Below, in pieces: positions 47,072-56,476 of a stretch of DNA of 64,000 nt; the first letter of the stretch is position 1; each line of letters begins with the position of its first letter. A model generated the notes under the pieces. It saw only the letters and a list, made by a program, of their open reading frames with translations. It did no database searches and was not told where the DNA came from. This stretch comes from Mesobacillus jeotgali. GTDB taxonomy: Bacteria > Bacillota > Bacilli > Bacillales > Cytobacillaceae. A program made the translations under genes and the position numbers. Location of the stretch: the NCBI RefSeq assembly GCF_014856545.2, contig NZ_CP109811.1, positions 4,334,001 to 4,398,000 of the forward strand, written 5' to 3'.

Positions 47072-47103
47072 AAAAAGAGAGAGAAAATTTTTCTCTCTCT
47101 TCC
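47072..47103 (-). terminator. Terminator of the second importer operon
   Basis: AAGAGAGAGAAAA/TTTTCTCTCTCTT hairpin; on the minus strand followed by TTTTTA. Located just past the binding-protein gene. Confidence 0.8.
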
Positions 47104-47111
47104 TTCCTTAT

Positions 47112-48713
47112 TTATTTCCACTGCAAATCTTCGTATCCTTTGTCTTTTATTCCTTGGTTTGTTTCCTTGATGATGGCCGCTCCTCCACGTTGGAGGTATT
47201 CGTCAACTAATTTATCCCAGTCAGAGACAGGCCTCTGGCCAGCGATCATCTTGGCTTGTTCATTCATAAGGAACTGCATCAGGTCTGTTCCCTTTTCCTG
47301 GTCTGTCTGTGAAATGACTCCGTTTACAGGGTTAATATACATCTCATTTGATTCGAACATATCTTGTAAGGAATTCACCAAGTCCTTCATTTCCGCTAAC
47401 TTATAATCATCTGCGTAACGAATTTTTGCATCAGAAGGTACGTGCTCCCTGTTATCTAAGAAATAGGTAGATGGAGCAAGGCCATCGGAGGAGAAGTTTG
47501 GCACACGGACTGGCTGGTCTCCTTCCATGTTATAGCCTGTTCCTTCTTTACCCCACATCCAGTCGAAATCCTGGTTTTGAGGATTTCTTTCTTCTCTCGG
47601 ATAGAAAGTTTTCCCTGCATCCACAATCTCAAGTGCTCTGTAAATTTCCCCTTCGTCATCGGCAAGCTTTGCATTAAGAGCAAGGATTCCTGAGTTTCCA
47701 GAACCCATCGTGAAACCTTGAGAACCATCAGGAGCTTTGAAAGGTGGAAGAGCTACAAACTTTGCTTCAGGATGGATGGACAATAATCCTGACATATAGT
47801 CTTCGCTCATCCCTGAAACGCCGCCGACAAAGATTCCTGCTTTGCCTGAGTAAAATTCATTATTTGTATCTGCCCAGTTCAGAACAGCAAAATCTTTTGT
47901 CATCGCACCCTCTTTATAAAGGTTGGCGAAGAACTCAATCAAATCTTTGCGCCCTTCAGAAATCATGCCTGGAATAAAATCACCATCCTCATTCTTATGG
48001 TACCAGGCACCAAAATCCCAGTAAGCGCCCATATTGAAGTTCGGGTTGATATTTTCGCCGATAGCAAGGCCATAAGTATCATTTTTACCGTTTTTATCAG
48101 GGTCATTTTTTGTAAATGCAACCGCCACGTCTTCTAGCTCTTCATAGCTTGTAGGAACCTCTAATCCGAGATTATCTAGCCAGTCTTTACGGATGATTGG
48201 CACGAGCGGATATTCATTTGAATAGCGTGGAATACCATAGATTTTACCGTTCACTTTAAAAGCATCGTAAACGTGTTCTGGTATTTTCGAAAGTGTCGGG
48301 TAATGCTTTAGGTAATCATCCAAAGGAAGGAATGCGCCTTCCTTTGCCCACTGATAAAATCTTGTGTCATTTGCCTGGAAACCAACTAAATCTGGCATGC
48401 TTCCAGAAGCAACAATAGCTGAAGATTTTTCCGCATAATCACCCTGAGGTATTATTTCAGGCTTGAAGTCAACATTGAATTTCTCATTGATCATATCCAA
48501 ACCAGGGCTTTTTGCTGGCGGCGGATCACCAAAGCGGAACGTCATCCCGGAAATCTCATACTTTTTGCTGTGGTCAAACGGATCGATGGCACTTTCTTTT
48601 TCATCTTTATCCTTCTTATCGGTGTCGCTTTTCGTTTCTTCCGATGTACAGCCAATTAACGACAAGCTAAGAGAAAGACTCAAAAAACTGACTAAAAGAT
48701 TTTTTCTCCTCAA
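47112..48713 (-). CDS. ABC importer solute-binding lipoprotein (LplA-like)
   Basis: 533 aa. Lipobox LSLIGCTS followed by a long Lys/Asp linker. Length and PDLVGF/GIPRYSNEYPL segments place it with the large LplA/YtcQ-type binding proteins used for complex polysaccharide fragments. TTG start five bases after GGAGGGG. Third gene of a permease-permease-binding protein operon. Ligand unknown; the neighbouring heparinase-like lyase points to uronic-acid oligosaccharides. Confidence 0.9.
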   Translation of the reverse strand: MRRKNLLVSFLSLSLSLSLIGCTSEETKSDTDKKDKDEKESAIDPFDHSKKYEISGMTFRFGDPPPAKSPGLDMINEKFNVDFKPEIIPQGDYAEKSSAIVASGSMPDLVGFQANDTRFYQWAKEGAFLPLDDYLKHYPTLSKIPEHVYDAFKVNGKIYGIPRYSNEYPLVPIIRKDWLDNLGLEVPTSYEELEDVAVAFTKNDPDKNGKNDTYGLAIGENINPNFNMGAYWDFGAWYHKNEDGDFIPGMISEGRKDLIEFFANLYKEGAMTKDFAVLNWADTNNEFYSGKAGIFVGGVSGMSEDYMSGLLSIHPEAKFVALPPFKAPDGSQGFTMGSGNSGILALNAKLADDEGEIYRALEIVDAGKTFYPREERNPQNQDFDWMWGKEGTGYNMEGDQPVRVPNFSSDGLAPSTYFLDNREHVPSDAKIRYADDYKLAEMKDLVNSLQDMFESNEMYINPVNGVISQTDQEKGTDLMQFLMNEQAKMIAGQRPVSDWDKLVDEYLQRGGAAIIKETNQGIKDKGYEDLQWK

Positions 48714-48779
48714 ATTAACCCCTCCAGCTTCTTTTTTATATTCAAATGAAATACTTCCGCAAGCACGCCTCCAAAGTCA

Positions 48780-49655
48780 TCAGCCTTTTACAGAACCCAG
48801 CATCACTCCTTTAGCAAAATGTTTTTGCAGAAATGGATAAACAATTAATATTGGAATGGTCGCTAATAGGATAGCTGCCATTTGTACCGTTTCTGGCGGA
48901 GGTAATGACTCCATCATTTCATGGGCGCCGAGTGCAGCGTTTGGCTCGTTCACAATGACGATTTGTCTCAGGATGACCTGGATCGGCCATTTTGCAGGGT
49001 CATTCAAGTAAAGCACGCCTGTGAAATAACTATTCCAGTGGCCGACCGCGTAGAAGAGCCCAAATGCGGCTAGCGCTGGTTTTGATAATGGTAAAATCAC
49101 CTTCGTAAAAATCTGAATATCATTCGCACCATCAATGATTGCTGCTTCCTTGAGTTCTTCCGGTATGCCCATAAAAAACTGCCTCATGATAATTAAATTA
49201 AATGGGCTGATGGCAACAGGAATGATCAAAGCCCACCATGTATTCAGCAAGCCTGTCGCTTTTACAATCATATAGGTTGGAATCATCCCTGCTGAAAACA
49301 GCATCGTAAACAGTACCAGGAAAAGAATCGCTCGCTGCCCATAAACTCCTCTCGTCAATCCGTAAGCCATGGTCGAAGTGAACACCAGGTTGACGAACGT
49401 CCCGACCACCGTTATGTAAATCGTGACGAAGATTGACCGGATGAATTGGTCAGATCCAAGGATGAAGGTATAAGCATCGGTCACCCAGTCCTTTGGCCAT
49501 AAAAGCAGATCATTTTCGAGAAAGTCGCTGAGACTTGAAAATGAAACTGCGAAGATATAAAAGAATGGGAAGATCATTGTTGCAGATATGATTACTAACA
49601 AAATAATATTTACGCCATCAAAAACTTTCTCTCCGGCTGAAGTTTTATACATCAC
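48780..49655 (-). CDS. ABC importer permease (LplC/YtcP-like)
   Basis: 291 aa, six membrane spans. EAA loop ELKEAAIIDGANDIQIFTK. Ends HFAKGVMLGSVKG as is usual in the family. Start GTG 49655 or ATG 49652 after GGAGGGGATA. Confidence 0.92.
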   Translation of the reverse strand: MMYKTSAGEKVFDGVNIILLVIISATMIFPFFYIFAVSFSSLSDFLENDLLLWPKDWVTDAYTFILGSDQFIRSIFVTIYITVVGTFVNLVFTSTMAYGLTRGVYGQRAILFLVLFTMLFSAGMIPTYMIVKATGLLNTWWALIIPVAISPFNLIIMRQFFMGIPEELKEAAIIDGANDIQIFTKVILPLSKPALAAFGLFYAVGHWNSYFTGVLYLNDPAKWPIQVILRQIVIVNEPNAALGAHEMMESLPPPETVQMAAILLATIPILIVYPFLQKHFAKGVMLGSVKG

Positions 49656-49673
49656 TATCCCCTCCCATGCACG

Positions 49674-50651
49674 TTAATATAGACCCTCTTCTCCAAAGCG
49701 TTTCGCCAATCGGTTCGCCATGACGACCAGTATGAGGCCGATTATGCCTTTGAATAATCCGACAGCGGTCGCAAAGCTATAGTTCGCTTGCTGGATCCCT
49801 TTAAAATAGACGAAGGTATCGAGGACGTTTCCGGACTCCATATTGAAGGGATTGAGCATCAGGAAGATTTGTTCAAAACCACTGTCCATTACATTCCCTA
49901 AACGCAGAATCAGCATGATGATGATCGTGCTCTTGAGAGCAGGCAGCGTAATGTGCCAGATTTGCCTCCACCGATTCGCCCCATCCATCACAGCCGCTTC
50001 ATATAAATGCGGGCTTATCCCTGATAGCGCTGCCAAAAAGATGATCGTTCCCCAGCCAGATTCCTTCCAGATAATCTGGAGGACAATCAGCGGTTTAAAC
50101 CAAGCTGGATCTGTTAAGAAAGGCAAAGCATTCATACCAAGAACATTAACGATAAAGCTATTAATCAACCCTTCACTCCTTAAAAAGATGACCGTAATAC
50201 CTACTACGACAACCCAAGATAAGAAATGCGGCATGTAAACAACAGACTGTAAAAAACGTTTAAGCAGCTGGCTGCGCAACTCATTCAGCATCAGTGCAAG
50301 TACGATCGAAATTGGGAATGCGAAGATGATTTGCAGCATCGATATTTGCAACGTATTCCAGATGACCCGGACAACCTCTTTATCCTCAAATATCAGCTGG
50401 AAATACTTAAGCCCTACCCAAGGACTGTCGGCAAAGCCCCGAAATGGACTATAATCCTTAAAAGCTAGTAAAAGTCCAGCCATGGGAATATAGCGATAGA
50501 TCAAGAAAAACAAAACACCTGGTAAGAGAAGCAGGATCAAATATCGGTCACGCCATAACTTCCTTTTGAATTTACTCCATCTTGTATCGGGTTTTATTTT
50601 ATTGTGAAGGTCCGGGGAAGATTCATATTCAGGATTGTGCTTGACTTCCAA
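49674..50651 (-). CDS. ABC importer permease (LplB/YteP-like)
   Basis: 325 aa, six membrane spans after a charged cytoplasmic N-terminus. EAA loop LYEAAVMDGANRWRQIWHI. TTG start seven bases after AGGGGAG. First gene of the importer operon; an operator-like palindrome lies 52 bp upstream. No ATPase gene is present, so a shared MsmX-type ATPase is likely. Confidence 0.92.
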   Translation of the reverse strand: MEVKHNPEYESSPDLHNKIKPDTRWSKFKRKLWRDRYLILLLLPGVLFFLIYRYIPMAGLLLAFKDYSPFRGFADSPWVGLKYFQLIFEDKEVVRVIWNTLQISMLQIIFAFPISIVLALMLNELRSQLLKRFLQSVVYMPHFLSWVVVVGITVIFLRSEGLINSFIVNVLGMNALPFLTDPAWFKPLIVLQIIWKESGWGTIIFLAALSGISPHLYEAAVMDGANRWRQIWHITLPALKSTIIIMLILRLGNVMDSGFEQIFLMLNPFNMESGNVLDTFVYFKGIQQANYSFATAVGLFKGIIGLILVVMANRLAKRFGEEGLY

Positions 50652-50702
50652 TAACTAGCTCCCCTTTCTCGTATGTATTTTTCGCATGTGTACCCCACTT
50701 CT

Positions 50703-50725
50703 AATACATGTATATGACATGTATT
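50703..50725 (-). promoter_or_regulatory. Operator-like palindrome of the importer operon
   Basis: AATACATG-N7-CATGTATT, perfect 8-bp arms. The same ATACATG-N7-CATGTAT pattern occurs at 63198-63218. Candidate site of the locus-encoded GntR-type regulator. Confidence 0.6.
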
Positions 50726-50780
50726 TATAAAGTAACAATAATACAAATTTTAAGAAAATTCAATATATATTTTAAATCTT

Positions 50781-51407
50781 TTATTCGCGTGCTTTTTGAT
50801 CCAGGAGCTCAAACAGCCTTAAAGAGAGACTCATTAATGGCAGGGCAATTAAACTTCCACCAAAAAAAGGCAATAGACCTGGAACTTTAATCATTAAATA
50901 GTATGGGAAATAAAACCCCAGGGCCATGAGTACAGAATAGATGGGGTTCGAAAGTGCAATTAAAATAGAGTTCCTGATATATTGGAACATCCGCAAATCA
51001 TATTGGACATAGACAGGAAAAGCGAATAGCAGGGATGCAAGATAGAACACACCAAGGATAAAAAAGAAGAACGAGAAAAGAGTGCCCCATATAGACGGGA
51101 TGCCGCGGAAAAACAGGAGATCTACATAGAGGATCACCCCGATGATAATCCATACATATCCATAAAGGTTGGCTTTAAAAAATTCACGCTTGTACTCCTC
51201 TGTAAAATGAAGGTACAAAGGCACCTCCATATCCCCATTTTGTCTCCATTTTCTGATGACAGCAAACATGGCAACAGTGGAGGGGAAAAACCCTGCAAGA
51301 ACAGCGCCGATTAAAATCCCACCAAGCCAGAGCAAATTCAAGAAAGCCAGCTTCATAGCACAGTTTCCATATCGGTAAAGGCCACCCTTCCATCCTGTTA
51401 AGTCCAT
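50781..51407 (-). CDS. DUF624 (YesL-like) membrane protein, second copy
   Basis: 208 aa, about five helices. FFPSTVAMFAVIRKW parallels the motif of the first copy at 31549. RBS AAAGGGTGAC. Lies directly upstream of the importer operon, matching the usual association of YesL with LplABC systems. Confidence 0.85.
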   Translation of the reverse strand: MDLTGWKGGLYRYGNCAMKLAFLNLLWLGGILIGAVLAGFFPSTVAMFAVIRKWRQNGDMEVPLYLHFTEEYKREFFKANLYGYVWIIIGVILYVDLLFFRGIPSIWGTLFSFFFFILGVFYLASLLFAFPVYVQYDLRMFQYIRNSILIALSNPIYSVLMALGFYFPYYLMIKVPGLLPFFGGSLIALPLMSLSLRLFELLDQKARE

Positions 51408-51488
51408 CGGTGTGTCACCCTTTCAAAAAATAACCAGATGTGTAAATAATCTGACTATTCCAATCTTACAATAGCTTCTCTCTTTTTA

Positions 51489-53795
51489 CTAGACTGCTCT
51501 GAAAAATAGGTCCAAATAATAGATACCCGCTGACAATTCAAACTCCAGAACACCTTTTTCTGAATCCCAAAGAACCTGCTTTTCACTAGGAGGGTTACCG
51601 TTAAGCAAAATACAGTGAGGATTAGCCGCTAGAATATATACTTTCCCCTTCTGATGCTGCTCTATTTTCACTTTTGCAGATTCTTCATAAAAAGAGCCGG
51701 AAACATTTATGTTTTCACTAGAATGAACGAGGACGGTTTCATTCAATACTAATTCATTGCCACCAACAATCCCGAATTTGATAGGCGCTTTCTCATCATG
51801 AGCAAGCGCAATCCAGCCCTGTTCTGCTTTTATCTTCACTTGATTGTCTTTACTAGATTGATAAACAGTTGTTCTCTCCTCATTCACTAGCAGATAATCT
51901 GTTATGCCTAAGTCGGGATCTGTTACCTTCAAATCAAAAAACGGACCTGAACGGAATAATTCATAGCTTAGTTCATTCTTATTTTCTGACCCACAAGGCC
52001 TGATCAAGGTAACGAGGTTCTGAAACCTCTCACTTTCTTTGAGCCTAACCTGCAGACAAGCTCCATACTGCTCTGCTCCTGGATATCTGGTAACCACTTT
52101 TTCTGCATCGGAAGGATAACAAACCGAGATCTCTGCCACAGCTTTCTCACCGGTAAAGTGAAGAGTGTTTTGATTCAGTTGTTCTCCAGCTGCCAGAATC
52201 TCTCCCCCCGCGTGGATACTGGCAGGCGTATGGAACAAAAAGGATAGATCGCTCTCATTAACCGATTTTTCCACTTTATCGAACATCACAAAATAACGCT
52301 GATCAAGATGAATGATTTTCCGTTCCCAGCCAATTATCTCAGGACCATAGGCTCCGCTTGCGTCCCCAATGATGTAAGAAAACCCTTCTGAAGTATAGTA
52401 ATCTACAAATCTGCTTCGGCCCCTGTACATTTGCCCCTTGCCATCGACAAGCATACTATTATGTCCAACTGTTCCCAGCGTGAATTCCCTTCTTGGTCCC
52501 TCAACATAATCCTGATAGCCAGGATTCGTAATCAACCATTCGCCCGCAGTATGCAAAACGAAATTATTCTGATCGAAATGGTTATGATCTTTTCCGGATT
52601 CACTCGAATTAAAAGCAAGCAGATGATCCCCTTCCTGCCAGCCGCTTCTTAGTGACGCCCAGCCGATAACTGGAAACACCTTCGAGTTTTGCTTGTAAAA
52701 TTGGCCAGGTTCCACAGGGGCTGGTATCTTTTTAAAGTCCAGCAATAAATCCAGCTTCTTCTCTGGAAATCGGTGGATAAACCAGCTTGCAACAGGATGA
52801 TTCCGATTCGATGCAAGCACAGCCATCGAATACAAAATATCCAGCTTATAAAATGAATCCGAAAAATTAACGAAGCTGGCATTCGCACCCGTGCCTAACA
52901 TGTACATAAAAACATCAGGAAGAAAGCTGAAGTATTCATGGTTGATCAACTCATCGCGTGAAGCAGACCGCTGCAGGATGTCAGCAGCCATTAACAAATG
53001 GCGTGCCGCAACATTCAGATATAATAAGCCTTCTATTTCTGGATCCTTCAATCGGTTATCCAAATAAGTGCTGATGTACTCAAATGAATTTTCCAGGAAA
53101 AGCTTGACCCGATCCGTGTATATCGGGACATCCAGTATCGCCAGTGCGCCAACGAACATTGAAACTCGCTTGGATGCAATGATATTATGGCTGTCCTGGT
53201 TATCGAAATCGATCTCCAGCGGTTGAAGTCCCTTTGAAAAAATCGCCTCTTCAATCGTCTCTTTTTCCTGAGCCGATAATGTGTTGAATACCGCATCATA
53301 GCCAATTGCCACTCCTAACAGGAAATGCGCATTGCTTAAATTGCCCTCGGCTCCACGATGCGGGAATTCATACCATTTTGAAAAAGAAGATAGAGACAGC
53401 AAATATTCTTTTATCATTGAAGAGTAACGGACATCCCCTGTCATTCCATAAGCAAAGCTCAGTACCTTAATCCGCTCCTCTATTGCTCTGGAATACATCG
53501 TCCAGAACGGATAATCCACATAGCCAGGAGGGTCGCCTACAGGATCAAGCTCAACAAGTGGCAGTGTGATGTCGAGTACAACATCACAGCTTGGATACGC
53601 CACCTTGAAATCATTCTCAGCGAGATATTTCTCTGCTTGCTGCTGGACTTCCTCCCAGATTTCGCCGAAAGAGATAGCGCTGGCACCGGCAGCGTCATCC
53701 ACACTTACCCGGGATTTGATTTCTTTTATCTCCCGAGCATTGAACAAAATTCTTGGATGAGGCTTTAAGTCTTTAAGAAACTGGATTGTATCCAT
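51489..53795 (-). CDS. Heparinase II/III-like polysaccharide lyase
   Basis: About 768 aa from ATG 53795; the reading frame extends to 53834 and TTG codons between are alternatives near GGAAAGGAT. No signal peptide, so probably intracellular. N-terminal alpha/alpha toroid (about 20-350) with SNAHFLLGVAIGYDAVF, then the heparinase II/III domain with KDHNHFDQNNFVL and EWLITNPGYQDY, and a C-terminal beta-sandwich. Such lyases cleave uronic-acid-containing chains by beta-elimination. Located 7 bp or more after the regulator gene in the same direction. Confidence 0.85.
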   Translation of the reverse strand: MDTIQFLKDLKPHPRILFNAREIKEIKSRVSVDDAAGASAISFGEIWEEVQQQAEKYLAENDFKVAYPSCDVVLDITLPLVELDPVGDPPGYVDYPFWTMYSRAIEERIKVLSFAYGMTGDVRYSSMIKEYLLSLSSFSKWYEFPHRGAEGNLSNAHFLLGVAIGYDAVFNTLSAQEKETIEEAIFSKGLQPLEIDFDNQDSHNIIASKRVSMFVGALAILDVPIYTDRVKLFLENSFEYISTYLDNRLKDPEIEGLLYLNVAARHLLMAADILQRSASRDELINHEYFSFLPDVFMYMLGTGANASFVNFSDSFYKLDILYSMAVLASNRNHPVASWFIHRFPEKKLDLLLDFKKIPAPVEPGQFYKQNSKVFPVIGWASLRSGWQEGDHLLAFNSSESGKDHNHFDQNNFVLHTAGEWLITNPGYQDYVEGPRREFTLGTVGHNSMLVDGKGQMYRGRSRFVDYYTSEGFSYIIGDASGAYGPEIIGWERKIIHLDQRYFVMFDKVEKSVNESDLSFLFHTPASIHAGGEILAAGEQLNQNTLHFTGEKAVAEISVCYPSDAEKVVTRYPGAEQYGACLQVRLKESERFQNLVTLIRPCGSENKNELSYELFRSGPFFDLKVTDPDLGITDYLLVNEERTTVYQSSKDNQVKIKAEQGWIALAHDEKAPIKFGIVGGNELVLNETVLVHSSENINVSGSFYEESAKVKIEQHQKGKVYILAANPHCILLNGNPPSEKQVLWDSEKGVLEFELSAGIYYLDLFFRAV

Positions 53796-53841
53796 TTTAA
53801 ACAACAAATCCTTTCCGGCTATAGAGCTTATCAAAGAAAAG

Positions 53842-55266
53842 CTAAGAAACGATGACTCCTTTGTTTAGCATGTCATCAATCCTTTTGCAGCTGACTTCTG
53901 CTTTTTCCATATTGGCCCATAACAAATGAAGCTCACTTTCAATCAATTCCAGTTCCTTAATTGTCACATTGAGATCCTTTACGGTCACAGCATGGGGCAT
54001 AATGTCCTTGAAGGCATTGTAATGTGGCGGATGCACCCCTGGCTGGAGCAAGTAATTGTCTTCAGCCACGAAACGCAGGACTGGAATCGTACAGCCATTC
54101 TGTTTGACCATCGTTTGCGCCTCTGTACTGACCATATAGCTAACCAGTGCCTGGGCTGCTTCCTTCACCTGACTGTCTGCATTGATTCCCAGCGCTCCGC
54201 CAAGCAGCAATGTAGCGGGTACTGACTTCTTCGGTGGAGGGAGGATATCCCATTTAATTTTGTGATCCCTGAACTCATTCATAAAATAATAGGTTGTTAA
54301 AATCATAGCTGCACGTTCACGCATGAAAAGATTTTCAGCAAGGACATTGCTCCCATGTGAAAAAATAGGCGAAACTTGATGTTTATACATCAGGTCCACA
54401 CAAAAATCGAGCGCTTCGATGTTTTCTTTGCTGTTCATTCGTGACTTTGAACGGTCATCTGACATGAATCGCCCATTGTTTTGCAAAAGGAAAACTGGCC
54501 AGCGGTTTGTCAATGATGAGAAACAAAATCCGTATTGATCGATTAATTGGTTACCATCAGTATCTTTTGTATTGCGGCGGGCAATATCCAGCAAGTCGTC
54601 CCATGTTTCCATCTTCACTTTTTCAGGAATTCCCGCTTTTTCAAACATCTTTTGGTTGTAGCAAATCATAACCGGAGAAAATACGAATGGTGTGACGAGC
54701 AGTTTCTGTTGATAAGTGAACATTTCAAAAACCTTGTCATAGCTATCCTTTTCTGGATTGATATTTTCAGGTAAAAATGGCTCAATGACGCCCAATTGCT
54801 CCGTCTCAGCCATCTGCCGGAAATGGTAATCGGATACAACGAACACATCTGGACCGTTGCCTGCTCCGATTGACTCCGTCAAATTATACACATATTGACT
54901 GTTAGGCAGGATTTGAAGGTTTACCTTGATATAAGGATTCAACTGTTCGAACCGTTTAATGATTAGTTCTACTATTTCAATTTCATAAGAATCCGAAAAC
55001 CAGCCAAGATTAATGGTTTGCTTCTGGGTATCGTGTGGAATCGTAACCCTGTTTCCTTTTCCAGGTATCTTCTCAATCAGGCCTTCCTCCACCAACTGTG
55101 CCAGTGCCTTCCTAATGGAAACACGACTTAAATCATATTCTTTGCTTAATGTATTTTCGGGAAGGATGAATTCACCAGGACGAATTCTCCCTGAGATAAT
55201 CTCTTCTTTGAGGTCGCGGATGAACTTATTGTACCGATCCTCAAAATCACTTTTTCTTTTCAGCAT
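53842..55266 (-). CDS. GntR repressor fused to a solute-binding-protein domain
   Basis: 474 aa. Winged helix of GntR type (about 1-75; ENTLSKEYDLSRVSIRKAL, then GLIEKIPGKGNRVT) followed by about 390 residues that look like an ABC solute-binding protein family 1 domain (FEQLNPYIKVNLQILP, GPDVFVVSDYH, AAMILTTYYFMNEF, AAQALVSYMVS). No signal peptide, so a cytoplasmic sensor that reads the imported sugar. ATG start. Probably controls the importer and enzyme genes through the ATACATG-N7-CATGTAT sites. Confidence 0.85.
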   Translation of the reverse strand: MLKRKSDFEDRYNKFIRDLKEEIISGRIRPGEFILPENTLSKEYDLSRVSIRKALAQLVEEGLIEKIPGKGNRVTIPHDTQKQTINLGWFSDSYEIEIVELIIKRFEQLNPYIKVNLQILPNSQYVYNLTESIGAGNGPDVFVVSDYHFRQMAETEQLGVIEPFLPENINPEKDSYDKVFEMFTYQQKLLVTPFVFSPVMICYNQKMFEKAGIPEKVKMETWDDLLDIARRNTKDTDGNQLIDQYGFCFSSLTNRWPVFLLQNNGRFMSDDRSKSRMNSKENIEALDFCVDLMYKHQVSPIFSHGSNVLAENLFMRERAAMILTTYYFMNEFRDHKIKWDILPPPKKSVPATLLLGGALGINADSQVKEAAQALVSYMVSTEAQTMVKQNGCTIPVLRFVAEDNYLLQPGVHPPHYNAFKDIMPHAVTVKDLNVTIKELELIESELHLLWANMEKAEVSCKRIDDMLNKGVIVS

Positions 55267-55346
55267 TCACAGACAGCTCCCATACAGCTTAATAACCCTA
55301 ATTTTAATAGAGTTATCGAAGTTTTGCAAAAATGATTTTCACTCTC

Positions 55347-56434
55347 TCAGCACGTATCCGCAGACAGCCAGCGATCAAGAAAAGAATACGATAGCTCCCT
55401 GATTTCAGGCGGGAAATCATGTCCAGAATTTCCAATCAAGGAAGTGAATTTCCCTTCCTCTCCCAGCCATTCATATAAAGTATGCAAGTCTGCGAGACCC
55501 TCTGCTGCCGACTTCCAATGAGGGAAGATCCGATCATTTTGGCCATCCACATAAATAACGGTGTCGACGCAGCCAGCGCGGCAATCTCATTAAATTCAAA
55601 TGGTGTTTTCCCTTGAGCTATATCGTCACTAAGCTTCGGGATATGGGAAAACCACTCTCTCCTGCCCCAACGATGAGTTTCAGGATCATCAGCCAAAGGA
55701 GAGAAGCCGCAGCTGCAGACCACTGCCTTGACTCTTTGATCAGCACCTGCAAGAAAATAAGCATTATAGCCTCCTAGCGAATGGCCGATTACACCAATTC
55801 TCTCTGGATCCACCAATTTAAAGGCTTGGAGCAGGCTTATACCTTGCTGATGGTCAATTATCATTTTTGCGACAGCAGACCATTCGGGATGCTTTTGATA
55901 AAAAGAGGCAGTATGGAAAGGCTTGTCATCATCCAGAATTCTCTCTCCAGCCGTGACCGTATCAGGTGCGAGCACCACATAACCCCTTTTCACAAGCTCC
56001 AGGCCGTATTGGCGGTTCATTCTTCCTGTGGACAAACTGATGTCGTCCTTTCCAGTCTCACTCGTAGGGTGTAGTGCAAGTATTGCAGGAAAGGCCTTTT
56101 CTGAAAAACCTCTGCCGGAAAATAGCATCACCTGTACTTCTTCATCATTGGTTATATGAGCGTCATGAAGCTTTGGGATTAGCAAATTAGCCGTTACCCA
56201 ATCATCGTAAACTGAAGAATAGCGAATTTTGATAAGATAATGGTCTTCATTGGCCGCCCAAGAATCGATTGTCATACTCATATCGACAAGCCGTGGAAGG
56301 CCTCCGATACAACTTAGCCATTTGCGCTGAATCGATTCCCTCTTCCTGTTCCAGTCATCACGCGATCGTACCCCCTCCAGCAAGGGCGGAATCCCCTTTG
56401 CAGAGAGTGACCTTAAAGAATACAAAATCTTCAC
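55347..56434 (-). pseudogene. Alpha/beta hydrolase (dienelactone hydrolase/acetylesterase-like), frameshifted
   Basis: The frame from ATG 56434 holds the nucleophile elbow VIGHSLGGY and runs to TPLFMWMAK. The expected NDRIFPHWKSA segment with the catalytic Asp, and the His in NSGHDFPPE, continue in another frame ending at 55347. One extra base in the run at 55537-55540 (T4 on the plus strand) would restore a 363-aa enzyme. Without it the protein ends at 55436 with a nonsense tail and lacks Asp and His. Likely an intracellular deacetylase or esterase of the locus. Pseudogene or homopolymer sequencing error. Confidence 0.8.
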
Positions 56435-56476
56435 CTCAATCCTATGTTCATCCTCAATAGAATTTATATAGGTAAC

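Noticed and set aside
55347..55550. Separate small 67-aa gene overlapping the hydrolase
   Set aside because: Its sequence supplies the missing Asp and His segments of the hydrolase, so it is the displaced C-terminus.
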